From JAXGQD01 sp040766665 (GTDB lineage: Bacteria; Bacillota; Clostridia; Saccharofermentanales; Fastidiosipilaceae), in assembly GCA_040766665.1 (NCBI GenBank), contig JAXGQD010000001.1, positions 186,001-250,000 of the forward strand: DNA of 64,000 bases, in the 5' to 3' direction. This document shows positions 52,341-60,463 of the stretch, piece by piece (the stretch's first letter is position 1; the number at the start of each line of letters is the position of its first letter). Both the position numbers and the translations under genes were made by a program. The notes below the pieces were generated by a model, which was not told the origin of the DNA, searched no databases, and saw only the letters and a program-made list of their open reading frames with translations.

Positions 52341-52363
52341 GACAGAATTTTCGCTAATCCAAG
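52341..52363 (+). repeat. Family A half-unit left of the insertion sequence
   Basis: GACAGAATTTTCG, one base, TAATCCAAG matches the family A consensus in plus orientation. It lies about 55 bases left of the inferred IS end. Confidence 0.7.
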
Positions 52364-52517
52364 TGAGAGTCCTCAATAGAGATGAGAGCAAGTCGATTGG
52401 CTGTTTTACCGTAAGACAATATGAAGTGACCCCGCATTGCAACAACGTGGATTTATCCGTTAGTCTGGAATGTGTAAAACAGCCAGCGGCATTACCGCAT
52501 ACAATGGAGGTCACTCA

Positions 52518-53675
52518 ATGGAAAGTATAATTTATGTCGGAATCGATGTCCACAAAACAGCTACACCTGTGCTGCTTAGAGCCCAGCATGTACGGAGAGG
52601 ACAAACTCTTTGCTCAAACGACTTTGGATCCAGACAGCCATCTGATCGAGAAATATTTGGATCGTATTGAAGAAAATTTCCTCTTACAACACCCGGACAA
52701 GGACGAGGTCCGCTTCGTCTGTGGCTATGAGGCAGGTTGCATGGGCTATACCCTCTATTATCAGTTACGCCAAAAGGCATCACCTGTCATGTCATGGCAC
52801 CAAGTAGCATGCCCCGATACCAGAAGCATCGCATCAAGACGGATCGTCTCGATGCCGAAAAGATTGCCAAAAGCTTGGCCAATGGAACCTACAGTCGCAT
52901 CTATATCCCAAGCGTTCAAGATGACATGATTAAGCAGTACATCCGTATGCGAGACGACCACAAAAAGAAGTTCAAAATGCTCAAGCAAGAGATTCAGGGC
53001 CTTTGTCTTCGTAATGGCCAAGCGTATGACGCTCACAAAAGCTACTGGACGGCGGCCCATTTAACCTGGCTCAGTCGTTTGTCATTAGATCCGATTCTGA
53101 AGGAGACCTTGCAAGAATACCTCTCGAGCTATCGGCAACTGAGTGACAAGCTTGACGCCTTTGATCGACGGATAGAAGAGTTTGCTCAACTCGACGCTTA
53201 CCGAGAAAAAGTAGAACAGCTTCGTTGTTTCGTAGGGATTAAGACTTACAGTGCGATGACTATCCTAGTGGAAACGAGTGATTTCCAACGGTTTAGAACA
53301 GCCGCCCACTATGCCGCCTATCTCGGATTGGTCCCAGGAGAGCACTCCAGCGGAGACACACAAATTCGAACGAGCATTACGAAAGCAGGAAACACCCATA
53401 TCCGAAGAGTACTTGTAGAAGCCGCTCAGTGTTATACCCGAGGGTCTATTGGCCAAAAGTCTCGCGATTTACGCAAACGACAAGAAGGAAAGGCGCCCGA
53501 TGTCATTGCATATGCGGATCGTGCGAGCGAACGCTTGAAACGAAAATTCTATCGCATGAAACGTCAGTCTAAAAAACACAATGTTGCGGTAACCGCTATC
53601 GCTCGGGAGTTAGCCGGTTTCGTTTGGGGGATGATGACAGAACACCGAGAACCAGTACAAGCACCAGCAAGATAA
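52518..53675 (+). pseudogene. IS110 family DEDD transposase, two frameshifts
   Basis: The reading begins at an ATG at 52518 with GGAGG upstream, as MESIIYVGIDVHK. At the AAAA run near 52553 the homology passes to the +1 frame (QLHLCCLEP to YYQLRQK), and near 52774, at AAAAGG, it returns to the first frame (GITCHVMAPSSMP to the end). The catalytic set is present across the pieces: Asp in GIDVHK, Glu in YEAGCMGY, and two Asp in KTDRLDAEK. The C-terminal Transposase_20 domain, with the Ser-containing region LGLVPGEHSSGD, is intact in the 52737-53675 frame. Both shifts are at short homopolymers, so decay or sequencing error are both possible. Confidence 0.85.
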
Positions 53676-53730
53676 AAACAGATCACAAACAGCAGAGACA
53701 GCAAAAGTAAAGATCCATGACACCATGTCT

Positions 53731-53940
53731 GGAGGGAGGTTCAGAGGTTTTGATGGACAGACAGGTTCGAGTGACTACGAAAAAAAGTTGTTGACACAGG
53801 AAACTGTGATTCACGTCGTAAGACTGTAGAACTCCACGGCGAACCATTGACCTGCGGTAAGGATGACCGAATCCGCGTATAACAGAATGGCCAATGCCGA
53901 GAACTGTCGAATCAAACCTCTGAACCTTCCTCTAGGAAGG
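53731..53940 (+). ncRNA. Candidate bridge RNA (seekRNA) of the IS1111-type element
   Basis: A long closing helix joins 53731-53754 (GGAGGGAGGTTCAGAGG then TTTTGAT) to 53911-53932, with GACAG 53756-53760 pairing to CTGTC. Inside are two stem-loops. The first (53776-53824) is capped by CACAG-GAAA-CTGTG at 53795-53808 and its loop strands carry ACGAAAAAA (53777-53785) and CGTAAGAC (53817-53824). The second (53844-53890) is closed by CCATT/AATGG and capped by GCGG/CCGC, with ATAACAG at 53879-53885. Two guide loops within one folded RNA is the bridge RNA layout. A CCTTCC-TCTA-GGAAGG hairpin ends the region at 53925-53940. Pairings were made by eye. Confidence 0.7.
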
Positions 53941-53997
53941 AAGTTTCTAAATGATTTAATCGGAACGAAAAACATACTTGACAAGGGTCACTTCATA

Positions 53998-54200
53998 ACA
54001 GTTTTTTCGTTAATCCAAGTCGTTACCATTGGCTAACTTGGATTGTCGAAAATTCTGTCCCTAAAACGGACGAATCACATGTATTCTCAGCTTGTTTTCG
54101 CAGCAAGGTTGGATTAGCGAAAAAAATGCCTTTTTTCTATTTATAACTCCTCTTTTCGGTCCCGAAATAAGACCAGAATTGGCATTACGAAAATTTTGCC
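53998..54200. repeat. Family A repeats right of the insertion sequence
   Basis: Four half-units lie here: + at 53998-54019, and - at 54037-54060, 54108-54130 and, degenerate, 54179-54200. The first two form an inverted pair with a 17-base loop. The first begins exactly at the IS right junction and appears to be the interrupted target. No gene is visible between the IS and the ileS leader. Confidence 0.75.
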
Positions 54201-54210
54201 GATTTTTAGA

Positions 54211-54238
54211 GGAGTCGCAGCAACCCAAGCAACGCGAC
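54211..54238 (-). repeat. Family C repeat near the ileS promoter
   Basis: GGAGTCGCAGCAACCCAAG followed by CAACGCGAC matches the copy at 7336-7364 and the reverse complement of those at 5902-5964. It ends 33 bases before the ileS -35 element. Confidence 0.65.
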
Positions 54239-54271
54239 GGATTGCTGCCACCGCCGTTAATCGCGGTAAAA

Positions 54272-54300
54272 TTGACGTCCGCCGCCCCGCCAACTATAAT
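54272..54300 (+). promoter_or_regulatory. Promoter of the T-box/ileS unit
   Basis: TTGACG at 54272-54277 and TATAAT at 54295-54300 are 17 bases apart. The start would be near 54307, giving a leader of about 340 bases. Confidence 0.8.
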
Positions 54301-54359
54301 GTCTGCACGTATATCGCAATGCGTTGAACGGGACGGCTATTTTGCCAAAACCTTACAGA

Positions 54360-54590
54360 GAGTGCACAGCAGCTGAAAGTGCATAGGCAGTAAAATCGCA
54401 GATCACCCGTGAGCAGTGGTTCCGAATTCGGATGGGCGTCATAAGCCACTAATGAAATAAGAACGACCGGTAATCCCCAAAGGGCTGCACCGTTATCACT
54501 GTTGAGGGAAGAGCTGTGAAACGAGCAGCGCTTCTGAATCGGGTGGCACCGCGCGTCAAGCGCCCCGTCAATGAGGTGCTTTTTTTATGT
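54360..54590 (+). promoter_or_regulatory. T-box leader of ileS
   Basis: The T-box sequence GAATCGGGTGGCACCGCG is at 54536-54553 and is followed by a terminator stem, AGCGCCCC at 54559-54566 against GAGGTGCT at 54573-54580, and seven T. Binding of uncharged tRNA to the leader should melt this terminator and let ileS be read. A possible Ile specifier ATC lies at 54495-54497, but I could not draw stem I fully. The variable base in TGGN is C, which would not pair with an A discriminator; tRNA data would settle this. Confidence 0.88.
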
Positions 54591-54646
54591 TTGAAAGCAA
54601 GCACCGACGCAGAATACGCAGATTAAGGAACGGCAGGTAAAAGAAG

Positions 54647-57600
54647 ATGTATCAAAAAGTGAATTCCGATATGGGATTTGTGGCAAGAGAAGAAGAGGTC
54701 CTGGATTTTTGGAAAAAGCAGGACATCTATAAAAAACAAGTGGCCCAAAGCCAGACGGAGGGCAAAGAAAATTATACGGTCTATGACGGGCCGCCTACCG
54801 CCAACGGTAAACCGCATATCGGTCATATCCTGACCCGTGCCATCAAGGACATCTATCCGCGCCACCGTGTCATGAAAGGCTACAATGTGGTCTTCAAGGC
54901 GGGCTGGGATACGCATGGACTGCCTGTTGAATTGGAAGTTGAGAAGGCCCTGGGCATCAACGGTAAACCGGAGATAGAGGCTTACGGAATCGAACCCTTC
55001 ATCAAAAAGTGTAAGGAGTCCGTCTGGACCTATAAAGACGAATGGGAACAGATGTCGGACCGCGTCGGCTACTGGGCTGACATGGAAGACCCCTATGTGA
55101 CTTATGAAAATAACTACATTGAGTCCGAGTGGTGGGCACTGAGACGTTTCTGGGATCAAGGTTTGCTTTATAAAGGCTATAAAATTGTGCCCTACTGCCC
55201 CCGCTGCGGCACCTCCCTGTCCAGTCATGAAGTGGCCCAAGGCTATAAGGATGTCACGGATACCTCTATATATGTGCGTTTCAAAGTGAAAGCCAGTCAG
55301 GACACGTATCTGGCTGCGTGGACGACGACGCCGTGGACCCTGCCTTCCAACGTTGCGCTTTGCGTCAATCCCGATGAGGAATATGTCTTAATCGAAGTGC
55401 AAGAACCGCTGGCCGAGGCAGCGCAGGCTGAGGATAGCTGCAGTTGCCACCATACCCATGCACAACATGCCCATGCCCATGACGAGGCCGGTGCAGCGGA
55501 TGCCGCGGCAGTGCCGACGAAGACCGTGCGTTACTATATGGCGGGCGTCTTGGTGCCGGCTCTCTTTGGTGAAAATTATAAAATTCTGGAACGCTTTAAA
55601 GGCGTGAATCTGGAAGGTTTGGAATATGAGCCTTTGCTGCCTTTTGCCACGGAGACCGTTGCCCAAAGCGGGAAGAAGGCCTTCTTCGTGACCGTAGACG
55701 ACTACGTCACTACAGATGACGGAACCGGTATCGTGCACATCGCCCCGGCTTTCGGTGAAGATGACGCGCGCATCGGACGCCGCTACAACTTGCCCTTGGT
55801 CCAGTTTGTTAAAGAAGACGGCACCATGCCCGAGGAAATGCAGGAATTTGCCGGTCTCTTCGTCAAGGATGCTGACCCGCTGTTGATCAAGCGCTTGGCA
55901 AAAGACGGCCTGCTCCTGCGCACCCAGAAGTACGAGCATAGCTATCCTTTCTGTTGGCGCTGTGACACACCGCTTATCTATTATGCCAGACACTCCTGGT
56001 TTATTGAGATGACCAAGGTGCGCGACCAACTGGTGGCCAACAACAAAACCGTTAACTGGATTCCGGAAAACATCGGTAGCGGCCGTTTCGGCAACTTCCT
56101 TGAAAATGTTGTGGACTGGGGCCTCTCCCGTGAACGCTACTGGGGTACACCCCTACCGGTCTGGATTTGCCCGGACTGCGGCAAGCGCCACCTCATCGGT
56201 TCGATTGCCGAGCTGAAAGAGATGTCGCCGGATTGCCCGGATGAAATTGAGCTGCACCGCCCGTATATCGATGCCGTGCATTTGACCTGCCCGGACTGCG
56301 GCGGGCTGATGGAGCGCGTGCCCGAAGTCATCGACTGCTGGTTTGATTCGGGGGCAATGCCTTTTGCCCAATGGCACTATCCGTTTGAGAACAAAGAACT
56401 TTTCGAGACGCGTTTTCCGGCGGACTTCATTTCCGAAGCGCTCGATCAGACGCGTGGCTGGTTCTACTCGCTGATGGCGATTGCGACCGGCATTCTTGGA
56501 CAGAGCCCTTACCGGAACTGCGAAGTGATGGGCCTTGTACAAGATAAAAACGGGCAAAAGATGTCCAAGCACAAAGGCAACGTGGTTGACCCCTGGGATG
56601 TGCTGAACAGCAAGGGTGCCGACGCCATCCGCTGGTATTTCTATACGAACTCCAACCCCTGGTTGCCCTCCCGTTATTCGGACGATGCGGTCGCCGAAGG
56701 TCAGCGCAAGTTCATGGGTACGCTCTGGAATACCTATGCCTTCTACATCATGTACGCCGAAATCGATGCCTTTAATCCTCTGGAGCATAAGGCTGATGAG
56801 GCGAGTCTGACGGTGATGGATCGCTGGATTTTGTCGCGCCTGCAGTCCCTCATCCTCAAGGTAGATAAAAGTCTGGAAAATTATGATATCACCAGCGGCG
56901 GCAGAGCCCTCTCGGATTTCACCGATGAGTTGTCCAACTGGTACGTGCGCCGCAACCGCGAACGTTACTGGGCCGGGGATATGACCCAAGACAAAATCAA
57001 TGCTTACATGACCCTGTATACCGTCTTGGAAACATTGGTGCGCCTGGCCGCCCCTTTTGTGCCTTTTGTCACGGAAAGCATCTACCAAAACCTAGTGCGC
57101 TCCGTAAATCCCGCAGCCAAAGAAAGCGTGCATCTTTGCGCCTATCCTGTCGCTGAGCTTGCACTTATCGATCAGGACTTGGAAGAGCAGATGAAAGATC
57201 TGCTGCAAGTCGTGGTGCTGGGACGTGCGGCACGCAACACCTCGGCAGTGAAAAACCGTCAGCCTTTGGCAGAGATGTTCGTCTCCGGCTTGAGCCTGAA
57301 CGAGGATTTTGCCGCCTTGGCCATGGATGAGCTGAATGTGAAAGCTTGTCGATTTATCAGTGATTCCTCTGAACTGGAAGACTACGGTTTTAAACCGCAG
57401 CTGAAAACTCTGGGGCGTCGCTTCGGCAAAGATTTACCCGCCCTGAGCGAACTGCTGAAACAAATCGACGGCAGAGCGGCAATGCGTGAACTGAAGGAAA
57501 GCGGCCAACTGCGTATCGAACTACATGGCGTGGAACACAGCCTAGCAGAAGAAGATCTGCTTATCGAAACGCGCCAGGCTGAAGGTTTGGCCAGTGCTTC

Positions 57601-57922
57601 GGATCGCGGCGTCACCGTGGCTCTAAACCTGAATCTTAGCCCGGAACTGATTGACGAAGGCCTGATGCGCGAGCTGGTTTCCAAAATTCAGACCATGCGT
57701 AAAGACTCCGACTTTAAGGTGGTGGACCGCATTGTGGTTGCTTACCAAGCGGACGAGGCCTTAACACGGGTTTTCGAAACTCAGGCCGAAAGCATCAAGG
57801 CTGAAGTTTTGGCTGAACAACTGTTACAATTAACGGATGAGCTCGCTGCGCAAGCGGAATTGAGCAAAGACTGGAATATCAACGGGCACGACTGCAAGTT
57901 GGCCTTAAGCCGCGTACGCTGA
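54647..57922 (+). CDS. ileS: Isoleucyl-tRNA synthetase with a His/Cys-rich insertion
   Basis: This 1091-residue enzyme charges tRNA-Ile. The HIGH motif is at residues 57-60 (GKPHIGH) and KMSKH at 638-642. The TRAIKDIYPRHRVMKGYNV segment and overall length fit the long, eukaryote-like type found in many Firmicutes. The CP1 editing domain carries an insertion near residues 263-290 that contains CSCHH, HAQHAHAH and an Ala-rich tail, which is unusual. The C-terminal third holds the anticodon-binding helices. Expression is controlled by the T-box leader. Confidence 0.96.
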   Translation: MYQKVNSDMGFVAREEEVLDFWKKQDIYKKQVAQSQTEGKENYTVYDGPPTANGKPHIGHILTRAIKDIYPRHRVMKGYNVVFKAGWDTHGLPVELEVEKALGINGKPEIEAYGIEPFIKKCKESVWTYKDEWEQMSDRVGYWADMEDPYVTYENNYIESEWWALRRFWDQGLLYKGYKIVPYCPRCGTSLSSHEVAQGYKDVTDTSIYVRFKVKASQDTYLAAWTTTPWTLPSNVALCVNPDEEYVLIEVQEPLAEAAQAEDSCSCHHTHAQHAHAHDEAGAADAAAVPTKTVRYYMAGVLVPALFGENYKILERFKGVNLEGLEYEPLLPFATETVAQSGKKAFFVTVDDYVTTDDGTGIVHIAPAFGEDDARIGRRYNLPLVQFVKEDGTMPEEMQEFAGLFVKDADPLLIKRLAKDGLLLRTQKYEHSYPFCWRCDTPLIYYARHSWFIEMTKVRDQLVANNKTVNWIPENIGSGRFGNFLENVVDWGLSRERYWGTPLPVWICPDCGKRHLIGSIAELKEMSPDCPDEIELHRPYIDAVHLTCPDCGGLMERVPEVIDCWFDSGAMPFAQWHYPFENKELFETRFPADFISEALDQTRGWFYSLMAIATGILGQSPYRNCEVMGLVQDKNGQKMSKHKGNVVDPWDVLNSKGADAIRWYFYTNSNPWLPSRYSDDAVAEGQRKFMGTLWNTYAFYIMYAEIDAFNPLEHKADEASLTVMDRWILSRLQSLILKVDKSLENYDITSGGRALSDFTDELSNWYVRRNRERYWAGDMTQDKINAYMTLYTVLETLVRLAAPFVPFVTESIYQNLVRSVNPAAKESVHLCAYPVAELALIDQDLEEQMKDLLQVVVLGRAARNTSAVKNRQPLAEMFVSGLSLNEDFAALAMDELNVKACRFISDSSELEDYGFKPQLKTLGRRFGKDLPALSELLKQIDGRAAMRELKESGQLRIELHGVEHSLAEEDLLIETRQAEGLASASDRGVTVALNLNLSPELIDEGLMRELVSKIQTMRKDSDFKVVDRIVVAYQADEALTRVFETQAESIKAEVLAEQLLQLTDELAAQAELSKDWNINGHDCKLALSRVR

Positions 57923-57980
57923 AGAAACGCAAGACTCGGCCGCCCTGGGCCGGCGCTTACACGAAGAGAAGGGGAATCAT

Positions 57981-58697
57981 TTGTTAGACGTTATTGCAGG
58001 CCGCGCAGACCTGATGACTTATATCATGCGCATCATTGTTTTATTGATGTCGCTGTCCATCCATGAGTACTGGCATGCGCGTGCCGCTTATAAATTAGGT
58101 GATGACACGGCCAAAATGGCCGGTCGCCTGACGCTGAATCCGGCGGCTCATTTGGACCCGATAGGCACGCTTTTCATTGTGATGGGTGCGCCGGTTGGCT
58201 GGGCCAAACCGGTACCGGTCAATCCGACCCGTTTTAAACGCACATTGGGGATGAAAAAAGGCTTCGGCCTGGTCTCCGCTGCCGGTCCGCTGAGTAACTT
58301 GGTGTTGTCTGTCATCGGTGCGATTTTTTACTATCTGACCGCCTTTTGGCAGATCGTTTTATACCGCAATCAGCAGAGCGGTTTCTTGGCGAATCTGGCG
58401 GAGAGCGCCAACCTGCTGTTTTATCTTTTCTTCGTGACCAATATCATGTTGGCGATCTTTAACCTTTTGCCCGTGCCACCCTTGGATGGCTCCAAACTCC
58501 TGGCCGGCATTTTACCCGACAAGGCTTACCACTGGCTGATGCAGAACGAACGATACATCGGTATCGCTTTCCTGGCCATCTTCCTGCTGCGACCCAGCTG
58601 GATCAGCGGTATTTTAGGATTCATCGCCCGGCCTATTATTAGCGTCATCAGCTTCCCGCTCGATGCCCTCTTCAATTGGCTCGTCGGCTTACTCTAA
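57981..58697 (+). CDS. Site-2 protease family membrane metalloprotease (M50)
   Basis: This 238-residue protein has about five membrane helices. The zinc motif is HEYWH in SIHEYWHARAA, and the third ligand region is NLLPVPPLDGSK. These small M50 proteins without PDZ domain are common in Firmicutes and usually precede scpA; substrates are unknown. The start is a TTG with AAGGGG eight bases upstream. Confidence 0.88.
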   Translation: MLDVIAGRADLMTYIMRIIVLLMSLSIHEYWHARAAYKLGDDTAKMAGRLTLNPAAHLDPIGTLFIVMGAPVGWAKPVPVNPTRFKRTLGMKKGFGLVSAAGPLSNLVLSVIGAIFYYLTAFWQIVLYRNQQSGFLANLAESANLLFYLFFVTNIMLAIFNLLPVPPLDGSKLLAGILPDKAYHWLMQNERYIGIAFLAIFLLRPSWISGILGFIARPIISVISFPLDALFNWLVGLL

Positions 58698-58719
58698 ACA
58701 AATAAAGGTAGGGAAGCAC

Positions 58720-59595
58720 TTGGCAGAGGAGCAATTATTGGCAAAACAAAACCCCGCCGTCAGCGAGCTGCCGGCCTTACATCTGGACAGTTTCGAGGGC
58801 CCCCTTGACCTGCTCATTGCCTTAATTGACCGCCAAAAAATCGACATCTACGACATCCCCATAGCCCAAATCACGGAGCAGTACATGACTTATCTGCAAG
58901 CCATGATTAAGCCGGATATGGATTTGGCTTCGGACTTTTTATTGATGGCAGCCACGCTCCTGCAGATCAAATCGCGCCTGCTTTTGCCCAAACAAAACGT
59001 CTTAGGTGAGGATGCGGAGGACCCGCGCAGCGAGCTGGTGTTGCGCCTCCTGGAGTATCGCCGCTGTAAACTGCTGGCCGAAGAGCTGAAAAAACGCCAG
59101 GCCAGTTACGCGGACTGCGTCTTTCGTTTACCGGAAAGTGCCGCAGGCTTGGGCATTGAACTTGCGCTTAACGGCTTGGATGAGTCACAGCTGAACAGCA
59201 CGAAGTTTCGTAGTGCCGCAGCCGCTTTGCATGAGCGCAACTTGTTGCGCTTTAACGATTTAAGCGAGCGTTTGGTGCATATTCTCAAACGCGAAAAAGT
59301 CAGCCTGATGGACAAGCTAAAGACGATTTGGCAGCGCGTACGCCGCAAAGGGCGTTTTTTCTTCCACGAACTTTTTCCGCAGCAAGCGGGCAAAACAGAA
59401 CGCGTCACGGCCTTCTTGGCCCTGCTCGAGCTACTGCGAGGAAAGCGCATTGATGTGCTTCAGCGCGAGGCTTTTGCCCCTATGGAAATCTGTCTGCCTG
59501 AGGCAGCAGAGAGCAGCAGTGAAGATGAGGCAGCCTTCAATCGCTGGCTCGAGGACACCGACTTAAACAAAGCGGAAGAGGCTTACCAAAACTAA
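58720..59595 (+). CDS. scpA: Segregation and condensation protein A
   Basis: This 291-residue kleisin links the SMC heads with ScpB to compact and separate chromosomes. LDSFEGPLDLLIALIDRQKIDIYDI in parts is the characteristic N-terminal domain; the C-terminal winged helix ends about residue 260. The start is uncertain: TTG at 58720 follows AGGGAAG, and TTG at 58738 follows AGAGGAG. A longer frame from 58663 overlaps the M50 gene. scpB follows after 18 bases. Confidence 0.93.
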   Translation: MAEEQLLAKQNPAVSELPALHLDSFEGPLDLLIALIDRQKIDIYDIPIAQITEQYMTYLQAMIKPDMDLASDFLLMAATLLQIKSRLLLPKQNVLGEDAEDPRSELVLRLLEYRRCKLLAEELKKRQASYADCVFRLPESAAGLGIELALNGLDESQLNSTKFRSAAAALHERNLLRFNDLSERLVHILKREKVSLMDKLKTIWQRVRRKGRFFFHELFPQQAGKTERVTAFLALLELLRGKRIDVLQREAFAPMEICLPEAAESSSEDEAAFNRWLEDTDLNKAEEAYQN

Positions 59596-59613
59596 GGGGA
59601 GAGCGTAGAAAGA

Positions 59614-60312
59614 ATGAGTGAGATAAAAGAGACCTTGCCGATGCACACGGAAGAAAGTTTGCTTGAACGCAAGCTCGCACCCGAACACTTGCCGGCTGCC
59701 CTGGAAGCCCTACTTTTCGCTTCGGGCGACCCACTGGCACCGGATGTCATGGCGCTTTGCACCGGTTTTGAAGTGAGCGAGATAATGCCTGTTCTGGAAA
59801 AAATGCGTGAAGATTATCTGGAAAAAAATAACCGCGGTCTCTGGCTACGCGAAGTCAAAGGCAAGTTCGTCTTATCCACCAAACCCGAGCTGCGCGAAGT
59901 GCTCAGTGGTCTCTTTAAACCCCGCAGCGCCGCGCCCTTAACCCAGGCTGCCTACGAGGTTTTAGCCGTCGTCGCCTACAACCAACCGGTTACCCGTGCA
60001 CAAGTAGAAGCTGTCCGAGGAGTCAATTCGGACAGCTTGATGACCCGCCTTGAGGAACGCGGGTTAATTGCCAATGTCGGCACGCTCGATGCGCCGGGCA
60101 GACCCGGCTTATATGAGACGACCCAGCAGTTTCTGCTTGATATGAATCTCGAAGATGCCGCCCAACTGCCGCCAATGGATATGTTGATGTATTCATCGCT
60201 GCAGGCCCTCGAACAAAAGCTGGAAACCGCTCAGCGCAGCGGCGAGCAGGTCAAGGATATTGCCGAGCATGAACACGCATCCAGCATAGCAGTCGATGAG
60301 CCGGAACTTTAG
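59614..60312 (+). CDS. scpB: Segregation and condensation protein B
   Basis: This 232-residue partner of ScpA has two winged-helix domains. LPAALEALLFASGDPL at the start and the TQAAYEVLAVVAYNQPVTRAQVEAVRGVNSD segment in parts identify it. The last 40 residues form a variable acidic tail. It ends the M50-scpA-scpB operon; a 200-base gap with a new promoter follows. Confidence 0.93.
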   Translation: MSEIKETLPMHTEESLLERKLAPEHLPAALEALLFASGDPLAPDVMALCTGFEVSEIMPVLEKMREDYLEKNNRGLWLREVKGKFVLSTKPELREVLSGLFKPRSAAPLTQAAYEVLAVVAYNQPVTRAQVEAVRGVNSDSLMTRLEERGLIANVGTLDAPGRPGLYETTQQFLLDMNLEDAAQLPPMDMLMYSSLQALEQKLETAQRSGEQVKDIAEHEHASSIAVDEPEL

Positions 60313-60418
60313 CACTTTTCGGCCGTAATCTATGACGATTCCGTCACTTTATCTGAGCTATAGCAAGTGTTATGGCAAGCGTATTGGTTTTTGTATCGAT
60401 AATCCCCCTTTTACGACC

Positions 60419-60447
60419 GTGTCAAACGGCAGAACTTAATTTATAAT
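60419..60447 (+). promoter_or_regulatory. Promoter of the carboxyltransferase cassette
   Basis: GTGTCA at 60419-60424 and TATAAT at 60442-60447 are 17 bases apart. The start would be near 60454, so the transcript begins about ten bases before the hairpin at 60464-60496. Confidence 0.55.
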
Positions 60448-60463
60448 TGAGCTTAGCGTTTGA

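Larger units (their letters stand above)
52417..53998 (+). mobile_element. IS110/IS1111-type insertion sequence with subterminal inverted repeats
   Basis: The element encodes a DEDD transposase and has a perfect 12-base inverted repeat near its ends, ATGAAGTGACCC at 52421-52432 and its complement at 53985-53996. Subterminal repeats and a long 3' noncoding part are typical of the IS1111 group. Left and right junctions share ACA (52416-52418 and 53998-54000), so the likely crossover core is CA or ACA. Removing the element rebuilds CGTAAGACAG followed by TTTTTTCG and TTAATCCAAG, a family A repeat. The borders are inferred from this. A second inverted pair, TGGCTGTTTTAC at 52398-52409 and its complement at 52474-52485, straddles the left border and leaves some doubt there. 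Confidence 0.8.

Noticed and set aside
52518..53675. Programmed frameshifting in the transposase
   Set aside because: IS110-family transposases are single-frame genes. The first shift needs +1 or -2 and the second a different change, neither with a canonical slippery site and downstream structure, so mutation or error is simpler.
54092..54376. Plus-strand open frame of 94 codons between the IS and ileS
   Set aside because: It runs through family A and C repeats and the ileS promoter, with no ribosome binding site.
56153..57088. Minus-strand open frame of 311 codons
   Set aside because: It lies entirely antisense to ileS, whose motifs are unambiguous. Long antisense frames are common in codon-biased genes.
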